Source: Hordeum vulgare subsp. vulgare (taxonomy: Eukaryota; Streptophyta; Magnoliopsida; Poales; Poaceae). From it: a stretch of DNA of 64,000 bases. Of this stretch, positions 46,395-58,170 are shown one piece after another. Numbering within the stretch: position 1 is the first letter of the stretch; each line of letters starts with the position of its first letter. Made by a program: the position numbers and the translations under genes. The notes beneath the pieces were generated by a model. That model made no database searches. It was not told where the DNA came from and saw nothing but the letters and a program-made list of their open reading frames with translations. The stretch lies in assembly GCF_904849725.1 (NCBI RefSeq), contig NC_058524.1:552857763-552921762 (forward strand), read 5' to 3'.

Positions 46395-47902
46395 GCATTG
46401 GTATGGGCAATCCCCTTGGCTTGTGCCAAGCTTGGGGGAGTTGCCCCGGTATCGTATCACCATCACATCTTTTGCGTTTACCTTTGTTTTAATTTTCTTT
46501 TTCTCTAGTAGATTAAAAGTCTTAGTGTTTTAGTTTTGAGTTTTACTTTGTGTTACCCCCGATGTATTCGAGCTCGTGAGCCGTATAATAAATAGTGTCT
46601 TAGTTGAAGGGCTTTGCCTCTTGCCATGATCAAAAGAGTGAGAATAGAACAAAAGCATGAAAGATCATGTAATGATCTTATGGGAAGTGATGGCTTCATA
46701 TATAAAAAGAATGAGGATTGAAACTTTTTGAGGGTAGGCAAATGTAGACCTTGGTCATTGTTGCAATTAATAGGAAGTGATAAGGAAGGAGAGGTTCACA
46801 CATAAATATATCATCTCTGACACCATCTATGATTGTGAACACTCACTAAACTATTACATGCCTAGAAGTAGATGTTGAACAAGGAAGACAACGTAATGAA
46901 TTGTGTTTGCTTGGCTCTGAACAATGTTATATGATTAGAGATCCCTTAGCATCTGGCGATTGCTTCCACCTCACATTAGCCAAAACCTCCCGCACCAAGT
47001 AGAGATACTATTTGTGCATTCATAAACCTTCAAACAAGTTTTGCCATGAGTGTCCACTATACCTACCTATGGATTGAATAAGATCCCTCAAGTAAGTTGT
47101 CATCGGTGCAAGAAATAAAAATTGCTCTCTAATATGTATGATCTATTAGTGTGTGGAAAATAAGCTTTATACGAACCTGTGATGAGGAAGACATAAAAGC
47201 GACAGACTGCATAATAAAGTTCTTTATTACAAGAGGCAATATAAAGTGACGTTCCTCCGCACTAAGAGGGCACACATCCAAACCTCGAAAGCGCATGACA
47301 ACCTCTGCTTCCCTCTACAAAGGGCCTATCTTGTACCTTTACTTTTTGCCCTTGAAAGAGTCATGGTGATCTTCACCAATTCCTTATTTCACCTTTGTCT
47401 TGGCTAACGTCATATGCTTGGGAAAGATCTATATTCATATGTCAACTTGGAGGTAAGTATTCATGAATTATTATTGTTGACATTACCCTTGAGGAAAGCA
47501 GTTGGGAGGCAAAACTGTAAGCCCCTATCTTTCTCTGTGTCCAGCTGAAACTTTGATCTCATGAGTACCACGTGAGTAGTAGCAATTGTAGAGAAGGAAA
47601 GAATGATTGAGTATGTGAATTTGCTTTACAAGCTCTTATTTGACTCTTTCTGATGTTGTGATAAATTGCAATTGCTTCAATGAATAAAGGCTATCGATTG
47701 TTACTTCTCGGTAAGATTCTTGATCCATGCTTTACTTTGTGAAGGAATTATCACTTTAGCATGAGAGATTATATGTTGGTATTGCTGTTCTGATCTTGAT
47801 CATGATGCATGCATGTTCGTTTCTTGTTTTGTCGACACCTCTCTCCCTAAACATGTGGACATATTTATTGAGCTAGGCTTTCGCTTGAGGACAAGCGAGG
47901 TC
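46395..47902 (+). other. 3' non-coding internal region of E1
   Basis: No gene. A PPT-like AAGCTTGGGGGAGTTG lies at about 46,428, right after the accessory ORF. The rest aligns broadly with E2 49,555-51,060 in reverse. Confidence 0.7.
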
Positions 47903-47917
47903 TAAGCTTGGGGGAGC
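47903..47917 (+). promoter_or_regulatory. Polypurine tract of E1
   Basis: TAAGCTTGGGGGAGC before the LTR start TGATACGTCC. Confidence 0.8.
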
Positions 47918-48457
47918 TGATACGTCCATTTTGCATCATGTTTTCATGTTGATATTTATCACTTCTTTGGCTGTGATTTCACTTCACGGTACAATTCTTA
48001 TGCCTTTTCTCTCTTATTTTGCAACGTTTACATGAAGAGGGAGAATGTTGGCAACTGGAATTCTGGCCTAAAAGTGGAGCAAAGTTGAGATACCTATTCT
48101 GCGCAACTCCAAACGCCGTAAAAATCAACGAGGATTTTTTCTGGATTAATAAAAAATACAGGGCCGAAGAAGTGCTAGAGGGGCGCCACGGGTTGGCCAC
48201 AAGCCTGCACGGTGCGGCCACCTCACAGGCTGTGCCATGAGGGCTTGTGGGATACCTGTTGGCCCACTTGCCCCCCTCTTTTGCTATATGAAGGGTTTCG
48301 TCCAGAAAAAAAATCAAGGTGGAGCTTTTTCGTGGTTTTTCCGCCGCCACGAGGCGGAACTTGAGCAGAACCAATCTAGAGCTCTGATAGGACGATCCTG
48401 CTGGGGAAACTTCCCTCCCGGAGGAGGAAATCGTCGCCATCATCATCACCAACACTC
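47918..48457 (+). repeat. 3' LTR of E1, truncated
   Basis: The first 540 bp of the LTR, ending AACACTCC. The remaining roughly 977 bp (compare 39,878-40,854) are missing at the junction with E2. Confidence 0.85.
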
Positions 48458-49538
48458 CATAGCATTAAGACAAAGTCTAACCATAGCATTAAACTAGTGG
48501 ATCCAAATCAGCTCCTCACGAAGCAACACATAGACTGGGGTTTAAGCTTCTGTCACTCCAGCAACCCATCATCTACTTAGTACTTCCTAATGCCTTCCTC
48601 TAGGCCCAAATATGGTGAAGTGTTATGTAGTCTACGTTCACATAACACTACTAGAGGTAAAACAACATACAACATATCATAATACCAAACGAATATCAAA
48701 TTCACATGACTATTATCAGTGTGACTTATCCCATGTCCTCAGGAACAAAAGTAACTACTCACAAAGCATAATCATAATCATGATCAAAGGTGTAATGAAT
48801 AGTATCAAGGATCTGAACATAAACTCTTCCACCAAGTAATCCAACTAGCATCAACTACAAAGCGTAATCAACACTACTAGCAACCTTACAAGTACCAATC
48901 GGAGTCGCCAGACGAAGATTGGTTACAAGAGATGAACTAGGGTTAGGAGATGAGATGGCGCTGATGAAGATGTTGATGGTGATGAGTCCCCTCCGATGAG
49001 AGGAGTGTTGGTGATTACGATGGCGACGATTTCCCCTCTAAGAGGGAAGTTTCCCCAGCATGATCGTCCTGCCGGAGCCCTAGATTGGATCTGCTCAAGT
49101 TCCACCTCGTGGCGGCGGCGAAACCACGAAAAAGCTCCCGAATGATTTTTTCTGGACCAAGACCCTTCATATAGAAAAAGAGGGGGGTAGTGGGCCATTA
49201 GGGAGTCCACAAGCCCCCACTCCACCACCAGGGGGGTGGTGGCGGTGGTAGGGCTTGTGGCGCCCTGACAGCCCCCCTCCGTACTTCTTTCGCCCAGTAT
49301 TTTTTATATAATCCCAAAAAAATCGACGTAACTTTTCAAGGCATTTGGAGATGTGCAGAATAGTGGACTAACATTTGCTCCTTTTCCAGTCCAGAATTCT
49401 AGCTGCCTGAATTCTCCCTCTTCAAGTAAACCTTGCAAAACAAGAGAGAAAAGGCATAAATATGGTACCACAAGTAATATAACATCCCAAAAAGCAATAA
49501 ATATCAACATGAAAGCATGATGCAAAATGGACGTATCA
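48458..49538 (-). repeat. 3' LTR of E2, truncated
   Basis: About 1,080 bp; it lacks the 3' end present at 56,644-57,090. In a 240-bp block (48,601 against 57,231) I count about eight mismatches by eye. Confidence 0.85.
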
Positions 49539-49554
49539 ACTCCCCCAAGTTTAG
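49539..49554 (-). promoter_or_regulatory. Polypurine tract of E2
   Basis: On minus: AAACTTGGGGGAGT before TGATACGTCC. Confidence 0.75.
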
Positions 49555-51076
49555 ACCTCGCTTGTCCTCAAGCGAAAATCAAGTTCCATAAACATGTCCA
49601 CATGTTGAGGGACGAAGGTGTCGATAAAACATAAGACGGACGTAAGGGCATCATGATCACACATAGAACAATAATACATCATAAAGATTCTTATAGGAAA
49701 GTAACTATTCCTTTACAAAGCAAAGCATGAAGCAAAGACCTTACCGAGAAGTAACCATCAATAATCCATAGTCATTGAAGCAATTGCAATTTATCACAAC
49801 ATCAGAAAGAGTCAAATAAGAGCTTGTAAGGCAAACCACATACTCAATCATCTCTTTTATTTTCCAAAATTGTTACAACTCACGTGGTACCCATGGTGTC
49901 AAAGTTTCAGCTGGACACAGAGGAACATAGGGGCTTATAGTTTTTGCCTCCCAACGATTTACCTCAACGGTAAAGTCAACAATAATAAAGCATAAGTACT
50001 CAACTCCAAGTTCATATATGAATATAGATCTCTCCCAAGCATGTGACGGCAGCCAAGACAAAGGCAAAAATAGGGAATTGGTGAAGATCACCATGACTCT
50101 TACAAGGGCAAAAAGTAAAGGTACAAGATAGGCCCTTCGCAGAGGGAAGCAGAGGTTGTCATGCACTTTTGAGGTTTGAATGCCTGTCCTCTTACTGCGG
50201 AGGAACGTCACTTTATATTGCCTCCTGTGATAAAGAACTTTATTATGTAGTCTGTCGCTTTTATGTCTTCCTCATCACAGGTTCGTACAAAGCTTATTTT
50301 CCACACACTAATAGATCATACATATTAGAGAGCAATTTTTATTACTTGCACCGATGACAACTTACTTGAAGGATCTTATTCAATCCATAGGTAGGTATGG
50401 TGGACTTTCATGGCAAAACTGGGTTGGACGTTTATGGATGCACAAGTAGTGTCTCTACTTGGTGCGGGATTTTTGGCTAATATGAGGTGGAAGCAATCGT
50501 CACATTCTAAGGGATCTCTAATCATATAACATTGATTGGAACCAAGCAAACACAATTCATTATGTTGTCTTCCTTGTCCAACATCTAGTCCTAAGCATGC
50601 AATAGTTTGATGAGTGTTCACAATTGTAAAAAGTGTCTAAGATGATATATTTATATGTGAACCTCTCTTTACTTATTAATTCTTATTAATTGCAACAATG
50701 ACTGAGGTCTATGTTGATTTATTCTCAACAAGTTTCAATCATCATACGCGTCATAAGTGAAGTTATCACTTTCCATAAGATCGTCTCATGATCTTTCATG
50801 CTATCGTTCTTTTCATACTATTGATCATGGCACAAAGCAAAGCCCTTGACTAAGATACTCTTTATTATATAGCTCGTAAGCTCGAATACATCGGGGGTGA
50901 GACAAAAGCAAAAGACTCAAACTAAATACTAAAGACTTATTCCTCTAAGAGAAGAAATAAAAACTGAAAAGGAGAGAACTAAAACAAAGGTAAAAGCAAA
51001 AGATATAAAGGTGATATGATACCAGGGCAACTCCTCGAAGCTTGGCATAAGCCAAGGGGATTGCCCATACCAATGC
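49555..51076 (-). other. 3' non-coding internal region of E2
   Basis: No gene. The PPT-like motif after the accessory ORF has decayed to AAGCTTCGAGGAGTT (about 51,028-51,045). Confidence 0.7.
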
Positions 51077-51490
51077 TTAGTTCTCTTCCTTTTGCGGTGA
51101 TGGTGGTGTTGTTGTCGTAGTCTTGAGCTTTTCTAATTTCCACTTGAGCAAAAAGTTCTGCTCCCTCAGATCGTCATTTTCTTCCTCAAGTTTCAAGAAT
51201 ATATGGCAAAGTTCCTGCTTACTCTCCTGCAAGAAACGAGAAGGGATAAACAAGGTCTTAGGCTTCTTCCTATGGTCAGGGAGCCTTGACTTCTTGAACT
51301 CCACATGGGTGTTTTCAGGTTGAGGTAGAGGAGCCTCCTCTTCATCGGAACTCGTTTGCTCCTTCCCTTTGGGCTCATAGTCCTCTTCCTCATCAGTGGT
51401 CCAACCATATGGTTCCAAGTCCCCACTAATCCTAGAGTTAGCACGATCATCGGCCACATAGATCTCTTCTTCTAAATCTTGAGAAGACAT
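51077..51490 (-). CDS. E2 accessory ORF downstream of integrase
   Basis: Intact 137-codon ATG-to-stop frame (MSSQDLEEEIYVADD). The first 75 residues are acidic (DEEEDYEPKGKEQTSSDEEE). Residues 95-125 form a heptad-like Leu/Glu helix (HIFLKLEEENDDLREQ), and the end is TTTTPPSPQKEEN. It is hydrophilic, without signal peptide or membrane helix. The start context (GCCGCAG|ATCTAGGTCAAAATGT) is nearly identical to E1, while the middle is strongly diverged. It is probably made from a spliced or internally initiated RNA. Role unknown; a particle-associated or RNA-associated helper is only a guess. Confidence 0.6.
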   Translation of the reverse strand: MSSQDLEEEIYVADDRANSRISGDLEPYGWTTDEEEDYEPKGKEQTSSDEEEAPLPQPENTHVEFKKSRLPDHRKKPKTLFIPSRFLQESKQELCHIFLKLEEENDDLREQNFLLKWKLEKLKTTTTTPPSPQKEEN

Positions 51491-51502
51491 TTTGACCTAG
51501 AT

Positions 51503-51705
51503 CTGCGGCAGACACAAGCTCGAAACGAAAACAGAGGAAAACTGCGCGATACGGAGATCAAAACCTTCGGGTGAGTATATATTGATTTTTTCTGGACCAG
51601 AAGGAGTGCTCCGCAAAAAAACGGAGTCCGGGAGGCACACGAGGTTCCCACAAGCTTGCCCTCCGCCACCAGGGGGTAGGGGCGGTGGCAGGGCTTGTGG
51701 CCGCC
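51503..51705 (-). promoter_or_regulatory. Internal copy of LTR leader/hairpin with TATATACTC and splice acceptor, E2
   Basis: 51,656-51,703 repeats the hairpin of its own LTR (57,836-57,893): CCCACAAGC...TGGCAGGGCTTGTGG. TGATTTTTTCTGGACCAG at 51,583-51,600 matches TGATTTTTCTGGACCAA at 57,774. A TATATA motif lies at 51,574-51,583 and a TGCCGCAG acceptor ends at 51,503 (minus). Confidence 0.65.
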
Positions 51706-51827
51706 TCGTTCGCTCTGCGGACTGCTTCTTATTTTTCTAATTTTCCAAGAAATCCAAAACGGAGGAAATTTCCTACTGGAAAAGCATCGGAGTCCAATTT
51801 CTTACCGAAACAAATACTTCTTCGTTT

Positions 51828-53027
51828 TCAGGGTCTGAAACAGGTTGATAAACACCCCCTTATGTACTCCTCTAGAGTTATGACATTGATGATATTGGTC
51901 TCAACATTTATGGGAGTGCCAGAGATGTAATGCTTTATTCTCTGCCCATTTACCACTCTAGGAAAATTTCCTTCCGTGCTATTGATTTTGATGGCACCAG
52001 AATGATATACTTCCTCGATAACATAGGGACCTTCCCATTTAGAGAGAAGCTTGCCTGCAAAGAATCTCAAACGAGAATTGTATAGCAAGACATAATCACC
52101 TACATTGAACTCTCGTTTCTGTATTCGTTTGTCATGCCATCTCTTAACCTTTTCCTTGAACAACTTGGCATTCTCATATGCCTCGGCTCTCCATTCATCT
52201 AACGAGCTGATATCAAACAACCGCTTCTCACTGGCAAGTTTGAAATCAAAGTTGAGCTCTTTGATTGCCCAATAAGCTTTGTGTTCTAGCTCAAGAGGTA
52301 AATGACAGGCTTTACCGTAAACCATTTTATACGGCGAGATGCCCATGGGATTCTTATAAGCAGTCCTATAGGCCCATAGTGCATCGTCAAGTTTGCTAGA
52401 CCAATTCTTCCGAGATCTATTGACGGTCTTTTGTAGGATCAACTTGATCTCCCTATTACTCAACTCCACTTGACCACTAAACTGAGGATGATAAGGAGAT
52501 GCAACTCTATGGTTGACATCATACTTAGCTAGCATCTTGCGGAAAACACCATGAATGAAGTGTGAACCGCCATCAGTCATCAAGTATCTAGGGACTCCAA
52601 ATCTTGGGAATATGACTTCTTTAAGCATCTTAATAGAGGTGTGGTGATCAGCATTTTTAGTGGGGATAGCTTCTACCCACTTAGTGACGTAATCCACAAC
52701 AACTAAGATGTGAGTGTACCCATTGGAACTTGGGAAGGGTCCCATATAATCAAAGCCCCAGACATCAAATGGTTCAATGACAAGTGAATAGTTCATAGGC
52801 ATTTCCTGACGCTTACTGATATTCCCAATTCTTTGGCATTCGTCACAAGACAAGACAAACTTACGGGCATCCTTCAAGAGAGTGGGCCAATAGAAACCTG
52901 ATTGCAATACCTTGTGGGCAGTTCTATCTCCAGCGTGGTGTCCTTCGTAGGCTTCAGAATGACACTTCTGCAAGATCTGTCCCTGTTCATGTTCAGGCAC
53001 ACAACATCTAATAACACCATATACTCC
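51828..53027 (-). pseudogene. Integrase of E2
   Basis: 390 open codons after a TAA at 53,028-53,030 (GAA in E1). HH-CC zinc domain HSEAYEGHHAGD..SCDECQRIGN; catalytic core with Asp in GFDYMGPF, Asp in LMTDGGSHF and Glu in SGQVELSNRE, spacing normal for DDE integrases. The C-terminal part has WEGPYVIEEVY and RIKHYISGTP. Domain content is complete; only the upstream stop separates it from RT. Confidence 0.85.
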
Positions 53028-54857
53028 TTACTTATAAAGGTGAGGATCATCCCAAAAGTAGTGTCTCAAATCAAAGAAGAATTTCTTCTTTTGCTGATAG
53101 GTGAAACTGGGTGGTATGTATTTGGCTACGATATAGTTTGCATAATCGGCATACCACGGTGCACTATGTGAAGTGCGGATGACACTTAATTGCTCATCAG
53201 GAAAGCTGTCATCAATAGGTCGTGGATCATCAAGGAGATTCTCTAGCCTAGACAAGTTATCTGCTACAGGGTTATCCGCACCCTTTCGGTCAATGACGTG
53301 CAAATCAAATTCCTGTAGCAGTAGAACCCATCTGATCAGCCTAGGCTTAGCGTCCTTCTTCTCCATAAGGTACTTAATAGCAGCATGATTAGAGTGAATA
53401 GTGACTTTGGAGTCAACTATGTAAGATCTGAACTTTTCACATGCAAAAACGACTGCTAAAAATTCCTTTTCCGTAGTGGCATAGTTTCTTTGGGCACTGT
53501 CTAGAGTTTTACTAGCGTAGTGAATAACATTCAACTTCTTGTCAACTCTTTGTCCTAGAACAGCACCAACAACATAATCACTAGCATCGCACATGATTTC
53601 AAAGGGCAAGTTCCAGTCAGGTGGTTGAACAATAGGTGCGGATATCAAAGCCTTCTTACGTATTTCGAAGGCTTCCTCACAATCCTCATCAAAAACAAAA
53701 GGAATATCCTTCTGCAAGAGGTTGGTAAGAGGCCTAGAAATCTTAGAGAAGTCTTTAATGAACCTTCTATAGAAACCAGCATGAGCTAGGAAACTTCGTA
53801 TACCTCTGATATCTGTGGGGCAAGGCATTTTCTCAATTGCATCAACCTTAGCCTTATCAACTTCAATGCCTCTTTCAGAGATTTTGTGTCCTAAGACGAT
53901 ACCTTCATTAACCATAAAGTGGCACTTCTCCCAATTCAAGACGAGGTTGGTTTCTTTGCATCTGTCTAAGACTCGATCAAGGTTGCTGAGGCAATCATCA
54001 AAGGAAGACCCGTAAACGGAGAAGTCATCCATGAAAACCTCGACAATCTTTTCACAAAAGTCAGAGAATATAGCCATCATACATCTTTGAAAGGTGGCAG
54101 GTGCATTGCATAGGCCAAAAGGCATATATCTATAGGCAAAGGTATCGAAAGGGAAGGTGAAAGTGGTTTTCTCCTGATCAGATTGTGCAACAGGTATTTG
54201 CGAGAAACCTAAATAACCGTCTACAAAGCAAAAGCGTGTGTGTTTTGATAGCCTTTCTAGCATTTGGTCGATAAATGGCAAAGGATAATGAACTTTCCTG
54301 GTTGCCTTGTTCAGTTTCCGGAAGTCTACCACCATCCTATAGCCGGTAATAATCCTTTGTGGGATTAGTTCATCCTTATCATTAGGAACGACGGTGATAC
54401 CTCCCTTCTTAGGTACGCAATGTACTGGACTTACCCAATCACTATGAGCAACAAGATAAATGATTCCTGCTTCTAGAAGCTTTAATATTTCTTTTCTCAC
54501 GACCTCTTTCATCTTAGGAATTAATCTCCTTTGATGATCAGCAACTGGTTTAAAGTCAGGATCAATTTTAATCTTGTGCTAACATAGAGTAGGACTAATA
54601 CCCTTAAGATCATCCAGAGTATATCCAATAGCAGCACGGTGCTTCCTCAGAGTTCTTAGTAACTTCTTCTCTTCATGCTTTGAAAGGAGGGCACTAATAA
54701 TGACAGGATATATCTCCTTCTCGTCAAGATAGGCATACTTAAGAGTATCAGGCAACTGTTTAAGCTTGAACACAGGATCACCCTTTGGTGGGGGAGGATC
54801 CCCAAGCAGTTCAACATGCAGATTATTCTTGAGAATAGGATATTGTTCTAAGACAAT
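53028..54857 (-). pseudogene. Reverse transcriptase and RNase H of E2
   Basis: In frame with protease upstream and interrupted by TAG at 54,579-54,581 (CAG in E1). RT motifs: [45 protein letters not shown] and catalytic FMDDFSVYG. RNase H has [15 protein letters not shown], but the later conserved His-(S/T)-Asp-His reads HSNH (Asn codon 53,388-53,390), so RNase H is probably damaged; E1 keeps Asp. Followed by the tether [19 protein letters not shown] region. Confidence 0.85.
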
Positions 54858-56537
54858 TTAATCTATCTCATCTCTCTCCTCCATATGCATATCATTTTCA
54901 TGCTCAAGAAGATATTGCTCTAAAGGATCCGTAGGAGGTACGGCAATAGAGGCAAGAGCAATGGTTTCATCCCTACCAGACGACTCTCTTTCATGGGGTT
55001 GTCTTCCAAACTTGGAGAAGTTAAATTCATGAGACACACCCTCGAAACTAACTGTGATGGTCTGCTTAATGCAATCAATGTGAGCATTGACAGTGTTGCG
55101 AAAGGGTCTACCAAATATGATGGGACAAAAGCTATCTTGTGCAGTACCAAGGACGAGGAAATCAGTAGGATACTTCGTCTTACCACACAGGACTTCTACG
55201 TCTCTCACAATTCCCAAAGTGCAGATAGTGTCTCTATTAGCTAGCGTAATAGTGACATCAATGGGTTCTAACTCAGCAGGTGCAATCTCATCTTTGATTT
55301 CATCATACAGAGAATGGGGTATCGCACTAACACTATCTCCCATATCACGTAAACCATGGTAACAGTGATCTCCTATCTTGACAGAAACAACGGGCAAGCC
55401 AACTACTGGTCCGTGTTTGTCTTTTGCGTGAGGTTTAGCAATTCTAGCGGAGTCCTCACAGAATTTGATAACTTGCCCGTCTACGTCTCCGGCTAAGAGA
55501 TCTTTGATAATAGAAACACTAGGTTCAACTCTAATCTCCTCAGGGGGTGCAAGTGGTCTAATGTAACCCCTACGTATCACAGTTGGAGCTTTAGAATAAT
55601 CTTTTATCCTAGCAGGGTATGGTGGTTTGTTAGTGTAAGCACAAGGAACAACAGGATCACTAAAAGCAATGACTTTCTCCTCAACTAGATTGGTTTTGGC
55701 TATGTTGCTTTCTACAGGAGGATGATATTTAAACCACTTCTCTTTGGGAAGATCAACATGAGTAGAAAAAGATTCACATAGAGAAGCTACTATCTCATAG
55801 TCAAGTCCATACTTAGCGCTAAAATCTCTAGAAGTATTTGTCTCAACAAAAGATTTAACGCAATCAAACTGGAAATTTATACCTGACTCCTTACCTTCCT
55901 CCAGCTCCCAATCTTCAGAGTTGCGTTTGATTCTCTCCAATAGATTCCACTTGTGATCAATATCCCTCTTCATAAAAGAACAGGTACAAGAAGTGTCAAG
56001 CATGGTACGATCTTCATGAGAAAGGCGAGCATAAAAGTTTTGAGTGATGATTTCTCTCGAGAGCTCATGATTGGGGCATGAATATAGCATTGATTTAAGC
56101 CTCCCCCAAGCTTGAGCTACGCTTTCCCTGTCATGAGGCCAAAAGTTATAAATAAAGTTCCGATCACGATGTACTAAATGCATAGGTAGAACTTTTGATG
56201 AAATTCCAATTTCAACCGATTGTAGCCCCATGATCCAGTATCATCACATAGTCTATACCATGTCAACGCCTTATCCTTTATATTTATTCTTTACCTCATC
56301 CTCAGGCCAACCTACAAGCTTAAATAGACCACAAACTTCATCTACATAGATTAGATGCAAGTCTGGATGTGAAGATCCATCTCTTGTAAAAGGATTAGCC
56401 AGCAGTTTCTCAAGCATACCCGAAGGAATTTCATAAAAGACATTATCAGTAGGTACCTCAGGTTGAGGAACAACTCCTCGTGCTTCCGTTCGTGGTGAAG
56501 ATACCCCGAACAAACTCCTCAAAGGAACAGTTTCCAT
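54858..56537 (-). pseudogene. gag and protease of E2
   Basis: ATG at 56,537 (METVPLRSLFG). A small deletion with frameshift near 56,275-56,290 and a one-base loss near 56,190 break the N-terminal gag. From 56,231 one frame runs to a TAA at 54,858. Gag core residues NFIYNFWPHDRESVAQAW and KKWFKYHPP-like segments match E1. The protease motif reads RDMGDSVSAIP where E1 has CDVGASVSAIP: Asp is kept, but the following Ala is now Asp. IIFGRPFR is the second block. Confidence 0.8.
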
Positions 56538-56594
56538 AGGGACAAGTGACAATAAATTTCAGCACAGTATATAGATGTTTCCTTACCAATTTCC

Positions 56595-56600
56595 ACTTAC
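56595..56600 (-). promoter_or_regulatory. Candidate splice donor in E2 leader
   Basis: TTTG|GTAAGTGG on the minus strand between PBS and gag, conserved with E1. Confidence 0.5.
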
Positions 56601-56614
56601 CAAAGGCGCTTCAC

Positions 56615-56632
56615 TCCCTGGCAACGGCGCCA
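56615..56632 (-). promoter_or_regulatory. Primer binding site of E2
   Basis: TGGCGCCGTTGCCAGGGA on the minus strand; one base differs from the E1 site. Confidence 0.85.
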
Positions 56633-56643
56633 GAAAAGAGTCT

Positions 56644-58170
56644 TGATGACCCACAAGTATAGGAGATCAATCGTAGTCCTTTTGATAAGTAAGAGTGTCG
56701 AGCCCAACGAGGAGCAGAAGGCTCTGATAAACGGATTTCAGCAAGGTAATAACTGCAAGCACTGAAAGTAGCGGTAACAAGTGATTGTATAGCGAGGTGA
56801 AACGTAGCAAGCGAAAAGTAACAAATAACAAGTAGTAGCAACGGTGCAGAAAGTGGACCAATCCCTTTTGTAGCAAGGGACAACCCTGAACAAAGTCTTA
56901 TAGGAGGAAAAACGATCCCGAGGACACACGGGAATTTCTGTCATGCTAGTTTGATCATGTTCATATGATTCGCGTTCGTTACTTTGATAGTTTGATATGT
57001 GGGTGGACCGACGCTTGGGTACTGCCCTTACTTGGACAAGCATCCCACTTATGATTAACCTCTCTCGCAAGCATCCACAACTACAAAAGAAGAATTAAGA
57101 CAAAGTCTAACCATAGGATTAAACTAGTGGATCCAAATCAGCCCCTCACGAAGCAACACATAGACTAGGGTTTAAGCTTCTGTCACTCCAGCAACCCATC
57201 ATCTACTTACTACTTCCCAATGCCTTCCTCTAGGCCCAAATATGGTGAAGTGTTATGTAGTCGACGTTCACATAACACCACTAGAGGAAAAACAACATAC
57301 AACATATCAAAATACCAAACGAATATCAAATTCACATGACTATTATCAGCATGACTTATCCCATGTCCTCAGGAACAAAAGTAACTACTCTCAAAGCATA
57401 ATCATAATCATGATCAGAGGTGTAATGAATAGTATCAAGGATCTGAACATAAACTCTTCCACCAAGTAATCCAACTAGCATCAACTACAAAGAGTAATCA
57501 ACACTACTAGCAACCTTACAAGTACCAATCGGAGACGCGAGACGAAGATTGGTTACAAGTGATGAACTAGGGTGTGGAGATGAGATGGCGCTGATGAAGA
57601 TGTTGATGGTGACAAGTCCCCTCCGATGAGAGGAGTGTTGGTGATGACGATGGTGACGATTTTCCCATCCGGGAGGGAAGTTTCCCCGGCAGGATCGTCC
57701 TGCCGGAGCCCTAGATTGAATCTGCTCAAGTTCCGCCTCGTGGCGGCGGCGAAACCACGAAAAAGCTCCTGAATGATTTTTCTGGACCAAAACCCTTCAT
57801 ATAGCAAAAGAGGGGGGCTAGTGGGCCGTCGGGGAGCCCACAAGCCCCCACTCCGCCACTAGGGGGGTGGTGGCGGTGGCAGGGCTTGTGGCGCCCTGGC
57901 AGCCCCCCTCCGGTACTTCTTTCGCACAATATTTTTTATATAATCCCAAAAAAATCCACGTAACTTTTCAGGGCATTTGGAGATGTGCAGAATAGTGGAC
58001 TAAGATTTACTCCTTTTCTAGTCCAGAATTCCAGCTGCCTCAATTCTCCCTCTTCAAATAAGCCTTCTAAAACAAGAGAGAAAAGGCATAAATATGGTAC
58101 CACAAGTAATATAACAGCCCAAAAAGCAATAAATATCAACATGAAAGCATGATGCAAAATGGACGTATCA
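56644..58170 (-). repeat. 5' LTR of E2
   Basis: 1,527 bp, TGATACGTCCATTTTGC to GTGGGTCATCA on minus. TATATAAA at 57,935-57,942 (minus) and the hairpin at 57,836-57,893. Confidence 0.85.

Larger units (their letters stand above)
39337..48457 (+). mobile_element. Autonomous-type Gypsy retrotransposon E1 (Athila-like), decayed
   Basis: 5' LTR, PBS, gag, protease, RT, RNase H, integrase, accessory ORF, PPT and a truncated 3' LTR. tRNA-Asp type PBS, this domain order and an extra ORF after integrase fit the Athila lineage. Several stops and frameshifts inactivate it. It interrupts C. The LTR start TGATGCGTCCATTTCGCATC resembles Fatima-type sequences (from memory). Confidence 0.85.
48458..58170 (-). 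mobile_element. Autonomous-type Gypsy retrotransposon E2 (Athila-like), better preserved
   Basis: Minus-strand copy of the E family. Its 5' LTR is at 56,644-58,170, the coding region at 51,828-56,537, an accessory ORF at 51,077-51,490 and a truncated 3' LTR at 48,458-49,538. From 56,231 to 51,828 one frame is kept with only three stops, against several shifts in E1. It lies inside integrase fragment F on the right. Confidence 0.85.
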
